DNA of 41,908 bases, from NCBI GenBank assembly GCA_002347035.1, contig DEAM01000029.1:1-41908 (forward strand). The letters run 5' to 3'. Under the pieces are notes generated by a model. The model saw only the letters and a program-made list of their open reading frames with translations, did not search any database and was not told where the DNA came from. Shown here piece after piece: positions 17,131 to 25,980 of this stretch (position 1 is the first letter of the stretch; each line of letters opens with the position of its first letter). This DNA comes from Gemmatimonadales bacterium UBA2982. GTDB taxonomy: Bacteria; Gemmatimonadota; Gemmatimonadetes; Longimicrobiales; Gaopeijiaceae. The translations under genes and the position numbers were made by a program.

Positions 17131-17331
17131 ATGCCTAAGATGAAGACACACCGTGGTGCTGCTAAGCGGATCAAAAAAACCGGCAAGGGGAAACTAAAGA
17201 GGATGAAGGCCTACAAGAGTCACATCCTTACAAAGATGACGCGGAAGCGGAAGCGTCGCTTGCGCAAATCGGATTTGGTATCGACTGCGGATACGAAGCG
17301 ATTAAAGCAGCTTCTGCCCTACGGCTCTTGA
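17131..17331 (+). CDS. rpmI: 50S ribosomal protein L35
   Basis: Small basic large-subunit protein of 66 residues. The start PKMKTHRGAAKRIKKTGKGK is the family signature, followed by SHILTKMTRKRKRRLRK and a C-terminal KRLKQLLPY. The length is exactly typical. A GGAG ribosome site precedes ATG 17131. It lies in the conserved order infC-rpmI-rplT, with rplT beginning 12 nt after its stop, so the three are one transcription unit. Confidence 0.97.
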   Translation: MPKMKTHRGAAKRIKKTGKGKLKRMKAYKSHILTKMTRKRKRRLRKSDLVSTADTKRLKQLLPYGS

Positions 17332-17343
17332 GGAGGAAGACAT

Positions 17344-17712
17344 ATGCCTCGTGCGACGGCCGCTGTGCCGCGGAACAAACGTAAAAAGAAGATTTTCAAG
17401 GCTGCGAAGGGATACTTCGGGGGCCGAAAGAATCTCTATAAGACCGCAAAGGACGCGGTCGAGAAGGGCTGGGAGCATGCATACCGTGACCGCCGGAAAA
17501 AGAAGCGGAATTTCAGGCGTTTGTGGATTGCTCGTATCAACGCGGGGGTTCGGGAGCATGGGCTCTCCTACTCTCGGTTCATTAACGGACTCAAGGAGTC
17601 CGGGATCGAATTGGATCGCAAGGCACTCGCTGATCTCGCGGTCCGTAACCCTGAGGCTTTTAGTGCCGTTGTCGACCGTGCCAAGGAGAGCCTTGCTGCG
17701 AAGGCAGATTGA
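17344..17712 (+). CDS. rplT: 50S ribosomal protein L20
   Basis: L20 is an early assembly protein that binds 23S rRNA and commonly represses its own operon by binding leader RNA. The 122 residues show KRKKKIFKAAKGYFGGRKNL, AYRDRRKKKRNFRRLWIARI and the C-terminal helices SYSRFINGLKESGIELDRK and NPEAFSAVVD. All are characteristic. A GAGGAGG site stands 6-7 nt upstream of the ATG. It is the last gene of the infC operon; a hairpin 22 nt downstream probably ends the transcript. Confidence 0.97.
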   Translation: MPRATAAVPRNKRKKKIFKAAKGYFGGRKNLYKTAKDAVEKGWEHAYRDRRKKKRNFRRLWIARINAGVREHGLSYSRFINGLKESGIELDRKALADLAVRNPEAFSAVVDRAKESLAAKAD

Positions 17713-17734
17713 CCTTGAGTGTTGCTCCATCGAC

Positions 17735-17772
17735 AAGGGCTCTGCGGGGGGTTCATCCGTGGAGCCCTTCTT
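17735..17772 (+). terminator. Terminator-like hairpin after rplT
   Basis: AAGGGCTC (17735-17742) pairs with GAGCCCTT (17762-17769), with CGG/CCG adding inner pairs. The tail CTT is T-rich but short. The position 22 nt after rplT and 74 nt before pheS fits an operon end or partial read-through. Confidence 0.5.
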
Positions 17773-17845
17773 CGTGGGCTAGGAAGGGTCAGATAGGGTT
17801 TCGCCTCATGTTCTACCCAGAGGACAAGGCCAAGCAGGAAATCTC

Positions 17846-18880
17846 ATGAGCGACCTGAATCTTATCAAAGCACTCAGGGACCTAGAGCGCGAGGCTCTGG
17901 CGGCGATTTCTAATACGTCGGCCTTGACCGAACTAGAATCACTGCGAGTCACTTATCTGGGCCGGAGCGGCGGCCGCATCTCAGGTATTCTTCGAGGTCT
18001 TGGAGAGCTGTCTCCTGGAGAGCGGCCAACTGTAGGTCAGGAGGCCAATCGCGTCAAAACGGTAGTAAAAGGTGCGATTGAAGAACGCGGTCGTGAACTA
18101 ACCGCCCACGATAGCGAGGGAATGTCTAAAGAGCAGCGAGATATCACTCTCCCGGCACGAGGACCCTGGAGGGGTGGGATGCATCCGGTAACAGAGGCAG
18201 TCAACGAGATATGGAAGATCTTTCGGAACCTCGGATTCGCTCGAGTGCGAGGGCCAGAAGCAGACACCGAGTGGTACAATTTCGAGGCCCTCAATACACC
18301 CCTAGACCATCCAGCGGCCGATGAGCAGGATACTCTTTATTTAGTAGAGTCGGTTCTCCTGCGGAGTCACACGTCCCCTGTCCAAGTTCGAACTATGGAG
18401 GCTCATGATCCCCCTATCAGGGTCATCGCTCCAGGATGGGTATACAGACGAGACACCTACGACGCGACCCACACTCCAGCCTTCCTTCAAGTCGAAGGGT
18501 TGGTCATCGACGAGGGCGTCACTTTTGTCGACCTAAAGGCCACACTGGGTGAATTCGCACGACGATATTGGGGTCCTGAAACCCAAGTCCGCTTCCGGCC
18601 TTCTTTTTTCCCTTTCACAGAACCGAGTGTGGAAGTAGACGTGAAGCAGATTGTTAGTCTAGAAGACGGCACAAGACAGGAAACGGATTGGTTGGAGGTC
18701 ATGGGCGCCGGCATGGTCGATCCCGCTGTGCTCGAAAATGTTGGGTATGATGCAGAGCGCTACACAGGTTGGGCTTTTGGGATGGGACCTGGGCGCCTGG
18801 CGATGATGAGGCACGGGGTCGGAGACCTGCGGAGGTTCTTCGAGAACGATGTTCGGTTCCTTGGACAGTTCGCACAATGA
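17846..18880 (+). CDS. pheS: Phenylalanine--tRNA ligase alpha subunit
   Basis: Catalytic subunit of the (alpha-beta)2 synthetase that charges tRNA-Phe. The N-terminal coiled-coil arm (about residues 1-90, including VTYLGRSGGR) binds tRNA. The catalytic core shows ITLPARG, HPVTEAVNEIWKIFRNLGF, NTPLDHPAADEQDTLYL, RVIAPGWVYRRDTYDATHTP (motif 2), FRPSFFPFTEPSVEVDV and the motif 3 region WAFGMGPGRLAMMRHGVGDLR. The 344-residue length is normal. It overlaps pheT by 4 nt (ATGA). A second, isolated copy of the N-terminal arm occurs at 37643-37882. Confidence 0.97.
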   Translation: MSDLNLIKALRDLEREALAAISNTSALTELESLRVTYLGRSGGRISGILRGLGELSPGERPTVGQEANRVKTVVKGAIEERGRELTAHDSEGMSKEQRDITLPARGPWRGGMHPVTEAVNEIWKIFRNLGFARVRGPEADTEWYNFEALNTPLDHPAADEQDTLYLVESVLLRSHTSPVQVRTMEAHDPPIRVIAPGWVYRRDTYDATHTPAFLQVEGLVIDEGVTFVDLKATLGEFARRYWGPETQVRFRPSFFPFTEPSVEVDVKQIVSLEDGTRQETDWLEVMGAGMVDPAVLENVGYDAERYTGWAFGMGPGRLAMMRHGVGDLRRFFENDVRFLGQFAQ

Positions 18881-21318
18881 ATGTGTCTGCGCGATGGCTA
18901 CTGGATTTGGTCTCGGGTCTTGAGCTCACGAACCAAGAAATCTGCGATCACCTGGCCCGAAGAGGTGCTCCCGTAGACGGACTGGTGATTACTGGTGAGG
19001 GGCTCGCAGATGTTGTTGTTGGAAAGGTTGTTGCTGCTGACCCGCATCCCAACGCAGATAGACTTACCCTATGCCTTGTCGACGCAGGTGGGGCTCCAGT
19101 GCCCGTCGTTTGTGGGGCTCCGAATGTAGAGGTTGGAGCGTCCTATGCGTTCGCGCCAGTTGGCTCCGTCTTACCAGGGGATCTAAAAATACGAAAGGCC
19201 AAAATAAGAGGTGAGGTCTCTCTGGGAATGTTGTGTTCGAATAAAGAATTGGGACTTGGTAGTGAACATGAGGGGATACTTGAACTTGCGCCCGATTGCG
19301 TCCCAGGCCAAACCCTAATGGATTTCCTCGGCCTCCAGCAAGATACAACGCTCGATGTAGAGGTCACTCCGAATCGAGGGGATTTACTCTCGCATGTTGG
19401 GATTGCGCGTGAGTTGGTCTCTGAGGGAGACGGGGAGATTGTTCTCCCGCCAATTCCCGATGGAGTAGACGGGGAGGTTGAATATCTGAAGGGCGAGCAA
19501 GAGGTTCGTTCGCGCGGAGTCACAGTGCGAATTCAGGACTCTGATCTCTGCTCACGTTACCTAGCTGGAGTCATTCGCGGAGTTAAGGTCGCCCCTTCTC
19601 CACGGTGGCTCCAAGAGCGGCTGCGTGGCGCTGGGTCTCGCCCCATCAATAATGTGGTCGACGCGACCAACTACGTAATGCTTGAGCTTGGGCACCCACT
19701 TCACGCATTTGATCTAAATGGCTTAGCGGATTCGACAATCATTGTGCGTAGGGCTGGAGCCCGAGAGACGTCATTCACAACCCTTGATGATGTGGAGCGA
19801 TCCCTCACAGATGACATGCTTATGATCTGTGATGTTGAAGGTCCGGTTGGTCTAGCAGGGATCATGGGTGGCCAGAACTCTGAGGTAGATCACGATACGA
19901 CTGACATTCTGCTCGAGTGTGCGCTCTTTAATCCAAAACAGACAAGGAGCACGAGGAAGTCTTTGGGAATGTCGACAGACGCATCGTATAGATTCGAGCG
20001 GGGAGTAGACCCTGAGGGGATGGAGAGTGTAATTGAGCGCTGCATAAGTTTGATTCTGACTATCGCAGGTGGAGAGGCTGATAGTCCCGTGCTTGATTGT
20101 CAGCCTGTATCTTTCGAGCCGCGGATTGTTTCTCTCAGACTTGCCCGGATAGAACATTTGCTCGGGGTGCCGTTTCAGGCAGATACAGTTCAGCAGCTCT
20201 TGCTACCCCTTGGCTTCCAATTTGTCGGAGAAGAAGAAGGGACGCTTCAGGTGCGTATTCCAGGGTATAGAAGCTACGATGTGACCCGCGAGGTTGACCT
20301 AATTGAAGAAGTTGCTCGCACTCATGGATACGATCAGTTTCCGAGCGAGCTCCGGCCCTATGTCCCAAGTGTTATTCCAGACGATCCGATGTTCAAGCTT
20401 CAGGATGACCTCCGCTCAGATCTAATAACTCGGGGACTGTTTGAGGCGCAAACACCGGCTTTCGCTCCTGAAGGAGAAGGGGACGTGGAGGTTTCAAATC
20501 CCCTCGTAAAGACCGAACGATATATGAGGAGCACGCTCGTGCCAGCTCTAGTAAGACGAGTCGAGTATAATCTTGCTCGTGGGAACAGAGATGTGCGGTT
20601 GTTCGAAATCGGAACATCTTTCGAGCGGCGGGGCGTTGGTGAGTCGCCATATGAAGAGACCCGTGTTGCAGCCGTCCTGAGTGGTCGTCGATTGCCTCCC
20701 CACTGGTCTTACAGTGACGAGTCGTTTGAGCTTTGGGACATCAAGTCGCTTCTGGAGGCTGTGACTAACCGCGTTTATGGAGAAGCCACTGTAGTTGCTG
20801 ACGGAATTCAGCACCTGGCTTTCGACTCTACGTGTGTACTTCGTGTCCAAGATTCAGATAAGAATACCATTGGGATTGCTGGTAGAGTTTCTGGAGATTT
20901 TGTAGACACTCCGGCTTGGGCCGGGGATATCTGGGCCCTTGAGGTCACGCTACCGTCTGAGACTGGTGTCGAAGCGCCGATTAAATACAGCCCTGTATCA
21001 AACTACCCACCCATAGAATGGGACCTGGCTCTGGTTGTGCCTTCGGGTGTCACTTCGGCCTTAGTGTCCCAGTTGATTTATGAGGAAGCGGGGGAGTTGC
21101 TTGAGGATTTAGATGTTTTTGACGTCGCCTTTAGTAGCCAAGGGGGGTGGGTTACCCAGGAGGTGGAAGGCGACCTATCTATTCCAGAGCGGTCGCTGGG
21201 CTTCAGATTGCGTTTTCGGGCATTGGAAAGAACCCTGAAGGACAAGGAAGTGGATAAGCTTATAGGGTCTATTCTAGGGCGACTTGAGGAGGAGCTTGGT
21301 GTCAAACCCCGCAGATAA
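18877..21318 (+). CDS. pheT: Phenylalanine--tRNA ligase beta subunit
   Basis: Structural and editing subunit partnered with PheS. In order it shows an N-terminal segment (MNVSARWLLDLV), the EMAP/Myf-type tRNA-binding domain (ADPHPNADRLTLCLVDAG, about 49-66), the B3/B4 editing domain (NNVVDATNYVMLELGHPLHAFD) and the B5 domain. A catalytic-like domain (EVDLIEEVARTHGYDQFP) and the C-terminal ferredoxin-fold anticodon-binding domain (SNYPPIEWDLALVVPSG) complete it. ATG 18877 overlaps the pheS stop as ATGA and gives 813 residues, typical of the family. The longer open frame from 18769 is only pheS in another frame. Its end overlaps the next small gene by 20 nt. Confidence 0.96.
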   Translation: MNVSARWLLDLVSGLELTNQEICDHLARRGAPVDGLVITGEGLADVVVGKVVAADPHPNADRLTLCLVDAGGAPVPVVCGAPNVEVGASYAFAPVGSVLPGDLKIRKAKIRGEVSLGMLCSNKELGLGSEHEGILELAPDCVPGQTLMDFLGLQQDTTLDVEVTPNRGDLLSHVGIARELVSEGDGEIVLPPIPDGVDGEVEYLKGEQEVRSRGVTVRIQDSDLCSRYLAGVIRGVKVAPSPRWLQERLRGAGSRPINNVVDATNYVMLELGHPLHAFDLNGLADSTIIVRRAGARETSFTTLDDVERSLTDDMLMICDVEGPVGLAGIMGGQNSEVDHDTTDILLECALFNPKQTRSTRKSLGMSTDASYRFERGVDPEGMESVIERCISLILTIAGGEADSPVLDCQPVSFEPRIVSLRLARIEHLLGVPFQADTVQQLLLPLGFQFVGEEEGTLQVRIPGYRSYDVTREVDLIEEVARTHGYDQFPSELRPYVPSVIPDDPMFKLQDDLRSDLITRGLFEAQTPAFAPEGEGDVEVSNPLVKTERYMRSTLVPALVRRVEYNLARGNRDVRLFEIGTSFERRGVGESPYEETRVAAVLSGRRLPPHWSYSDESFELWDIKSLLEAVTNRVYGEATVVADGIQHLAFDSTCVLRVQDSDKNTIGIAGRVSGDFVDTPAWAGDIWALEVTLPSETGVEAPIKYSPVSNYPPIEWDLALVVPSGVTSALVSQLIYEEAGELLEDLDVFDVAFSSQGGWVTQEVEGDLSIPERSLGFRLRFRALERTLKDKEVDKLIGSILGRLEEELGVKPRR

Positions 21319-21607
21319 TGAAGGTCAATCCGTGCAAGAGGGGTTTGTTATCCTTGAGGAAGCTGTTGACCAAGCTATCGACCAGCTTTCTACAATGAGT
21401 GAGCGTATTGGCCTCATTGAGGCCAAGAATACTGAGCTGGCGAAGTTGGTCGAGCAATTTACCGGAGACGAGCTAGAGGCAGACCGGATAGTCACTCAGT
21501 TTAGGGAGCTGGAGGCGGAAAATACGGAGTTGAGAGATCGATTGGTTCGAGGACGAGAAGGAGTTGATCGACTACTAACTAAGATTCAATTCTTGGAGAA
21601 CCACTAG
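21299..21607 (+). CDS. Small coiled-coil protein, ZapB-like position
   Basis: A 102-residue acidic protein that is almost entirely heptad-like coiled coil from about residue 15 (LEEAVDQAIDQLSTMSERIG, then LEAENTELRDRLVRGREG, ending LLTKIQFLENH). There is no signal peptide or membrane segment. GTG 21299 is preferred: a GAGGAGGAG ribosome site lies about 5 nt upstream, inside the end of pheT. It shares one nucleotide with zapA. The size, coiled coil and linkage to zapA suggest a ZapB-like FtsZ-ring accessory protein. Sequence similarity to ZapB itself is too weak to claim, since any short coiled coil looks alike. Confidence 0.62.
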   Translation: MSNPADNEGQSVQEGFVILEEAVDQAIDQLSTMSERIGLIEAKNTELAKLVEQFTGDELEADRIVTQFRELEAENTELRDRLVRGREGVDRLLTKIQFLENH

Positions 21608-21903
21608 TGAATTCGGACGGAGCCTCGGTGACAGTACGGATCGCGGGTGAAGAGTACATCATCCGAGCTAATACTGAACCAGCCTACACTAAGAAGTGCG
21701 CGAAACTGGTTGACGATCGAATCCATGAGATCCGGCTACAGGCTGGTCTGATCGAAGCACAAAAGGCCGCCATCCTCGCCGCCCTATCAATCGCCGATGA
21801 TTGTCTTCAGGCCGAAGCAAGGAACGAGGAAGTAGAGGAAGAGACATCACAGCAGTTGAAGAATCTTGCCCGGCGGATTCAGGAAGCGGTACCCAATCGC
21901 TAG
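21607..21903 (+). CDS. zapA: Cell division protein ZapA
   Basis: ZapA binds and cross-links FtsZ filaments at midcell. The 98-residue protein has the typical globular head (VTVRIAGEEYIIRANTEP, then CAKLVDDRIHEIRLQAG) followed by a helix (AQKAAILAALSIADDCLQAE) and a coiled-coil tail. GTG 21607 overlaps the preceding stop by one base, so the two genes are translationally linked. In many bacteria zapA follows pheT or precedes the 6S RNA gene; the 209-nt gap after it is described separately. Confidence 0.88.
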   Translation: MNSDGASVTVRIAGEEYIIRANTEPAYTKKCAKLVDDRIHEIRLQAGLIEAQKAAILAALSIADDCLQAEARNEEVEEETSQQLKNLARRIQEAVPNR

Positions 21904-22078
21904 ACCTGTTCTTTAGTTGAGGGATCATAAAGCAGCGTACGGTTCCACTAATGCCTCAGAGTAGTCTTGTCTTTCCCTAGCTTGCGTTGAGCTTTGCTTG
22001 GACCCTATTGTCAGACTGTTATCAGACCGGCTTGTTTGTTACTAGAGTGGTGCGGCTAAGCGGTCTATAGATCAGCCT
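21904..22078 (+). other. Structured non-coding interval between zapA and rny
   Basis: No convincing reading frame lies here. A clear stem is visible: AGACCG-CTT (22024-22033, one bulged G) pairs with AAGCGGTCT (22058-22066) around a 24-nt loop. A possible promoter (TTGCGT 21982-21987, TATTGT 22006-22011, 18-nt spacing) would start transcription near 22018, making the stem the 5' leader of rny or a small RNA. The place after zapA is where 6S RNA lies in many proteobacteria, but I could not build the 6S fold, so no RNA class is assigned. Confidence 0.3.
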
Positions 22079-22100
22079 CGACTGTCTGGACAGTCGATTT
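22079..22100 (+). terminator. Hairpin with short T tract before rny
   Basis: CGACTGTC and GACAGTCG form a perfect inverted repeat (7 bp stem with a CTGG loop) followed by ATTTT. It ends 13 nt before the rny start. It may end zapA or small-RNA transcripts, or control rny expression. Confidence 0.4.
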
Positions 22101-22112
22101 TGGAGCGTATAG

Positions 22113-23687
22113 ATGATTCCCCCGCCTGTCCTGCTAGCAACGGCGGTGGGAGTCGTCCTTGGCACGCTGGTTGCGCTTGCAGTCTCGGCAGCACGGGAGC
22201 GAGCTCGACAAGCACTAGAGAAACAGGGCGCACAGGGCGAGGCCTCCCGTATCTTACAGCGGGCTAGTGAAGAAGCAGAGAATATCAAGAAGGCTGGCGA
22301 ACTCGCAGGCCGCGAGGAAGGATTCCGCCTTCGTGAAGCCTGGGAGAAGGACGAGTCCCGGCGCCGTGACGACCTTGAGCGCGCAGAGCGCCGTGCGGAA
22401 GAACGGACGGACACACTAGACAGGCAGGCTGAGCGACTGAACGTTCGAGAGGGTGAATTGAAGGACCACACTGATGCCCTCGTGGAGCGTGAAGAGTCTA
22501 ATCAAGAACTAGCTGCGCTTGTCAGAGAAGAACGGGCTGGAGTCCAGCATAAATTGGAGAGTCTGGCGGGGCTGAGTTCAGAGGATGCAAAGAAAGAACT
22601 CATCGAGGACTTGGAGGATGAAGCGAGGGCCGAAGCCGCCAATTCTTTGAGGGAGATTAAGGAGGAGGCACAGCGAGAAGCGGATAAGGAAGCAACCAAG
22701 ATTGTAGCGTTATCGATCCAGAGAATGGCCGCAGACCTGACTGCAGAGACGACGGTGTCGGTAGTACAGCTTCCCTCTGATGAGATGAAGGGAAGGATAA
22801 TCGGACGAGAAGGAAGAAATATTCGTTCCTTCGAACAGGCTACTGGGGTTGACGTGATTATTGACGATACTCCTGAAGCCGTTGTTTTGTCAGCTTTTGA
22901 TCCTGTGCGACGCGAGACAGCACGGATTGCTTTAGAACGGTTAGTAGAAGACGGGCGCATCCACCCCGGACGAATCGAAGAGATTGTCGAAAAGGCGTCT
23001 GAGGACGTAGAGAAGTCGATGCTCGAAGCCGCTGAAGAAGTGCTGTATGAGTTAGGCATTCATAATGTTCATGCTGAGGTTATAAAGACCCTGGGGCGTC
23101 TGCGGTTCCGAACTTCATATGGGCAAAACCAATTACAGCATGCTAAAGAAGTAGCCCTATTAGCAGGCACTATGGCTGCGGAAATGGGTCTTGATGTGCA
23201 AGCTGCAAAGAGGGCTGGAATTCTGCATGATGTCGGGAAAGGGATGACGCACGAACACGAAGGCACACACGTGGAGTTAGGATACCGACTTTGTAAGAAA
23301 CATGACGAGAGTGAAGTCGTACTCAACGCGATCAAGGCTCATCACGATGAGGAGCCTCATCATTTTGCAGAGACGTTTCTTGTAACGGCTGCAGACGCTA
23401 TCAGCGGGTCACGCCCTGGTGCTCGTCGGGAGATGTTCGAGGGTTATGTGAAGAGGCTCGAGAAACTCGAAGAGCTTGCTATGGAGCAACCCGGAGTAGA
23501 GCGCTGCTTCGCGATTCAGGCAGGACGGGAGCTACGTGTGATGGTGTCACCGGAGAAGGTGGGTGACGAGAAAATGGTGCAGATTTCGGAGGAAGTCGCT
23601 CGGAAAATTGAGAGTGAGTTGCAATATCCTGGGCAGATCAAGGTTGTAGTCGTCCGTGAGACACGCACCATCGATTTTGCACGCTAG
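22113..23687 (+). CDS. rny: Ribonuclease Y
   Basis: Membrane-anchored endoribonuclease that starts mRNA decay in bacteria lacking or supplementing RNase E. In order there is an N-terminal membrane helix (LLATAVGVVLGTLVALAVSA), then a long charged coiled coil (about 28-190). A KH RNA-binding domain follows (GRIIGREGRNIRSFEQATG, about 229-247), then an HD phosphohydrolase domain with ILHDVGKGMTHEHEGTHVE (His-Asp pair, about 370-388) and AHHDEEPHH. The C-terminal RNase Y-specific region ends ESELQYPGQIKVVVVRETR. The 524-residue length is typical. GGAG lies 8-11 nt before the ATG. The antisense frame at 22502-23059 is a shadow. Confidence 0.96.
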   Translation: MIPPPVLLATAVGVVLGTLVALAVSAARERARQALEKQGAQGEASRILQRASEEAENIKKAGELAGREEGFRLREAWEKDESRRRDDLERAERRAEERTDTLDRQAERLNVREGELKDHTDALVEREESNQELAALVREERAGVQHKLESLAGLSSEDAKKELIEDLEDEARAEAANSLREIKEEAQREADKEATKIVALSIQRMAADLTAETTVSVVQLPSDEMKGRIIGREGRNIRSFEQATGVDVIIDDTPEAVVLSAFDPVRRETARIALERLVEDGRIHPGRIEEIVEKASEDVEKSMLEAAEEVLYELGIHNVHAEVIKTLGRLRFRTSYGQNQLQHAKEVALLAGTMAAEMGLDVQAAKRAGILHDVGKGMTHEHEGTHVELGYRLCKKHDESEVVLNAIKAHHDEEPHHFAETFLVTAADAISGSRPGARREMFEGYVKRLEKLEELAMEQPGVERCFAIQAGRELRVMVSPEKVGDEKMVQISEEVARKIESELQYPGQIKVVVVRETRTIDFAR

Positions 23688-23798
23688 ACCGGAGCCTTAA
23701 GAGCAGCTAGGTCAGGCTCAACAAGGCGCTGACACGAGTGTTATCTTTGCCATCCCACTAAAGCCTTAACCGGATTCGACTAGAGGAGACGGATAAGC

Positions 23799-24698
23799 GT
23801 GCAGATCATCTCGGGTCGTGATATCGCCCAAGAAATCCGGGCAGAACTCAAGAAAAAGGTAGAGCAGGTTAGTACCTATGGCGTGACTCCGGGACTCGCG
23901 ACTGTTCTAGTTGGGGAGGATCCTGCCTCGCAACTCTATGTGGGCATGAAGAATAGGGCCGCAAGGGAGATGGGAATTAATTCACGCCAAATTACACTTC
24001 CTGAAGATACTCCCGAATCTGAGCTACTTGGGGTTGTGGCAGGTCTGAATGCGGACCCAGAGGTTCACGGGATCCTCGTGCAGCTCCCGCTCCCGGAGCA
24101 CATCACAGAGGGCATGGTGATTGAGGCGATAGACCCACTTAAGGATGTCGACGGATTCCATCCAATAAACGTTGGCCGCATGGCTACCGATACTGGGATA
24201 TACTTTGCCCCCTGCACTCCAGCGGGAGTGGTTGAGATGCTCCTGAGGTCCGGCCATGATCCTGAAGGGAAACACATAGTAGTGGTAGGTCGCTCGAATT
24301 TGGTAGGTCGACCCCTAGCTTCCTTACTCTTGCGCAGACAGCGAGGGGGAAACGGCACTGTTACAGTGTGTCACTCTCGAACGGAAAACCTTAGTAGCAT
24401 AACCCGAACTGCCGACATCCTAGTAGCGGCAATAGGAAAGGCGGAGATGATTACAGGGGACATGGTGAAGCCAGGCGCGGTCGTGATCGATGTTGGCACA
24501 AATCAGGTTAAAGACTCGACTTTGGAGAAAGGGTATCGTAATTGCGGTGACGTATTGTTTGATGAGGTTAAGGAAGTCGCAGGGGCAATTTCGCCAGTGC
24601 CAGGCGGTGTAGGTCCAATGACGATCACAATGCTCTTGTCCAATACAGTCAAATCAGCACGGCTTACGGTTGCTATGGTGGAGAGTGACTCGGATTGA
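23799..24698 (+). CDS. folD: Bifunctional methylenetetrahydrofolate dehydrogenase/cyclohydrolase FolD
   Basis: Interconverts 5,10-methylene-, methenyl- and 10-formyl-tetrahydrofolate for one-carbon metabolism, using NADP. Family motifs are PGLATVLVGEDPASQLYVGMK (with the catalytic Lys in YVGMK), VQLPLPEH, DVDGFHPINVGRM, PCTPAGVVEML, the nucleotide-binding VVVGRSNLVGRPLASLL and PVPGGVGPMTITMLLSNTV. The 299-residue length is normal. GTG 23799 has GAGGAGAC about 8 nt upstream. The 111-nt gap after rny contains only a weak GAGCC/GGCTC hairpin. Its end overlaps the likely xseA start by 14 nt. Confidence 0.96.
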   Translation: MQIISGRDIAQEIRAELKKKVEQVSTYGVTPGLATVLVGEDPASQLYVGMKNRAAREMGINSRQITLPEDTPESELLGVVAGLNADPEVHGILVQLPLPEHITEGMVIEAIDPLKDVDGFHPINVGRMATDTGIYFAPCTPAGVVEMLLRSGHDPEGKHIVVVGRSNLVGRPLASLLLRRQRGGNGTVTVCHSRTENLSSITRTADILVAAIGKAEMITGDMVKPGAVVIDVGTNQVKDSTLEKGYRNCGDVLFDEVKEVAGAISPVPGGVGPMTITMLLSNTVKSARLTVAMVESDSD

Positions 24699-25980
24699 GA
24701 GTGACCGTGGCTTGAGCCCCTTCGATGACTCTGGGATAGAAACTTCAGAAGAAGTGCTCACTGAGCAGAGTCCTAAGGTTTGGTCAGTATCCCAGGTAAA
24801 TCGGGCTGTCTACGGGCTATTAGAGAGCAGTGTAGATCAACTCTGGGTAAGCGGCGAAGTAAGTCGATGGACGCGATCACGAGCAGGGCACTGTTATTTT
24901 TCACTCAAGGATGAACGTGCCCAAATCCGCTGTGCCATGTTCAGTCGAGAAGCTGATCAACTACCAGCGAATCCGGAAGAAGGCACGAAAATCCGGGTAT
25001 TCGGTCGAGTGACTCTATATGAGGCGAGAGGGGAATATCAACTCGTGGTTCGGAGGCTAGAACCGGAGGGCGAAGAGGGGCTCTGGAGGCTAGCATTCGA
25101 GCAGCTTCGACATAGGCTTGATATAGAGGGTCTTCTCAAAGACGATCGAAAGCGGGCACTCCCAAGGTATCCGGGTTGCGTGGGGATCGTGACCTCTAGG
25201 AAGGGTGCTGCACTAGCTGACATTCTCAAAGCTCTGAGGCGTCGAGCTCCTTGGACGCAGGTTCTCATACGAGACACTAGGGTCCAAGGTGAAGGGGCTG
25301 CTCTTCAAATTGCTGAGGCACTGACCCAGCTGGTCAATACGGCTCTTCCAGACGTTATTATCCTAGGCCGAGGCGGTGGCTCAGTTGAAGATCTGTGGGC
25401 TTTTAATGAGGAGCCAGTGGCTCGAGCGATAGCTGCCTCGCCGGTGCCGATTGTATCAGCTGTAGGACATGAGATTGATGTCAGTATTTCGGACCTCGTA
25501 GCCGATTATCGAGCGGCGACTCCCTCATCAGCAGTTGAAGCTGCAGTGCCTGACGTTAGGGTCCTTGCGGAGAGGCTTGAGCAGGCTGGTGGACAATTGG
25601 GGAGGACTTTACGAAGGGTGAGTGAGGGACAGCGCTCTTTTGTCACAGAGGGTCGGCGGAGGCTTCAGGTAGCTATTGAGCGCCAGTTCACTCCTGCTCG
25701 ACAAGGATTAGATCGAGCGTGCAAGCAGCTTGAAGCTAGGGCAAATCACTTAACGAATCGCCAACGCATGAAGTTTGAAGGTCTGGTTGGTCGCCTTGAG
25801 GCCCTATCACCGCTAGCTACGCTGTGTCGAGGTTACTCTGTTGCCCGGAGTATGGACGGTCGTGTCCTAAAGTCGACTCTCGATTTCACTCAAGGTTCGG
25901 TGTTTGAATTGCAGGTTACGGATGGGAAACTACTAGCAGAGACCTTAGGTGCAGGAGAGGGAGACGGAAAAGATGAGTAA
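24685..25980 (+). CDS. xseA: Exodeoxyribonuclease VII large subunit
   Basis: Catalytic subunit of exonuclease VII, which degrades single-stranded DNA to oligonucleotides together with many XseB subunits. An OB-fold domain comes first (LWVSGEVSRWTRSRAGHCYF, about 57-76). The catalytic region follows with GIVTSRKGAALADIL, IILGRGGGSVEDLWAFN, PIVSAVGHEIDVSISDLVAD and RAATPSSAVEAA. A coiled-coil arm and C-terminal domain (LSPLATLCRGYSVAR) complete it. GTG 24685 (GGAG just upstream, 14-nt overlap with folD) gives 431 residues; TTG 24712 is an alternative. Eight nucleotides overlap xseB. Confidence 0.94.
   Translation: MTRIESDRGLSPFDDSGIETSEEVLTEQSPKVWSVSQVNRAVYGLLESSVDQLWVSGEVSRWTRSRAGHCYFSLKDERAQIRCAMFSREADQLPANPEEGTKIRVFGRVTLYEARGEYQLVVRRLEPEGEEGLWRLAFEQLRHRLDIEGLLKDDRKRALPRYPGCVGIVTSRKGAALADILKALRRRAPWTQVLIRDTRVQGEGAALQIAEALTQLVNTALPDVIILGRGGGSVEDLWAFNEEPVARAIAASPVPIVSAVGHEIDVSISDLVADYRAATPSSAVEAAVPDVRVLAERLEQAGGQLGRTLRRVSEGQRSFVTEGRRRLQVAIERQFTPARQGLDRACKQLEARANHLTNRQRMKFEGLVGRLEALSPLATLCRGYSVARSMDGRVLKSTLDFTQGSVFELQVTDGKLLAETLGAGEGDGKDE

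Noticed and set aside
18769..18876. Extended pheT start at 18769
   Set aside because: The extension is pheS read in another frame; ATG 18877 gives the normal PheT N-terminus and a coupled overlap.
21904..22112. 6S RNA gene
   Set aside because: The position is suggestive but a long closed stem with a central bubble could not be built by eye.
22502..23059. 185-residue antisense frame inside rny
   Set aside because: Ser/Ala-rich low-complexity shadow of the rny coding sequence with no family resemblance.
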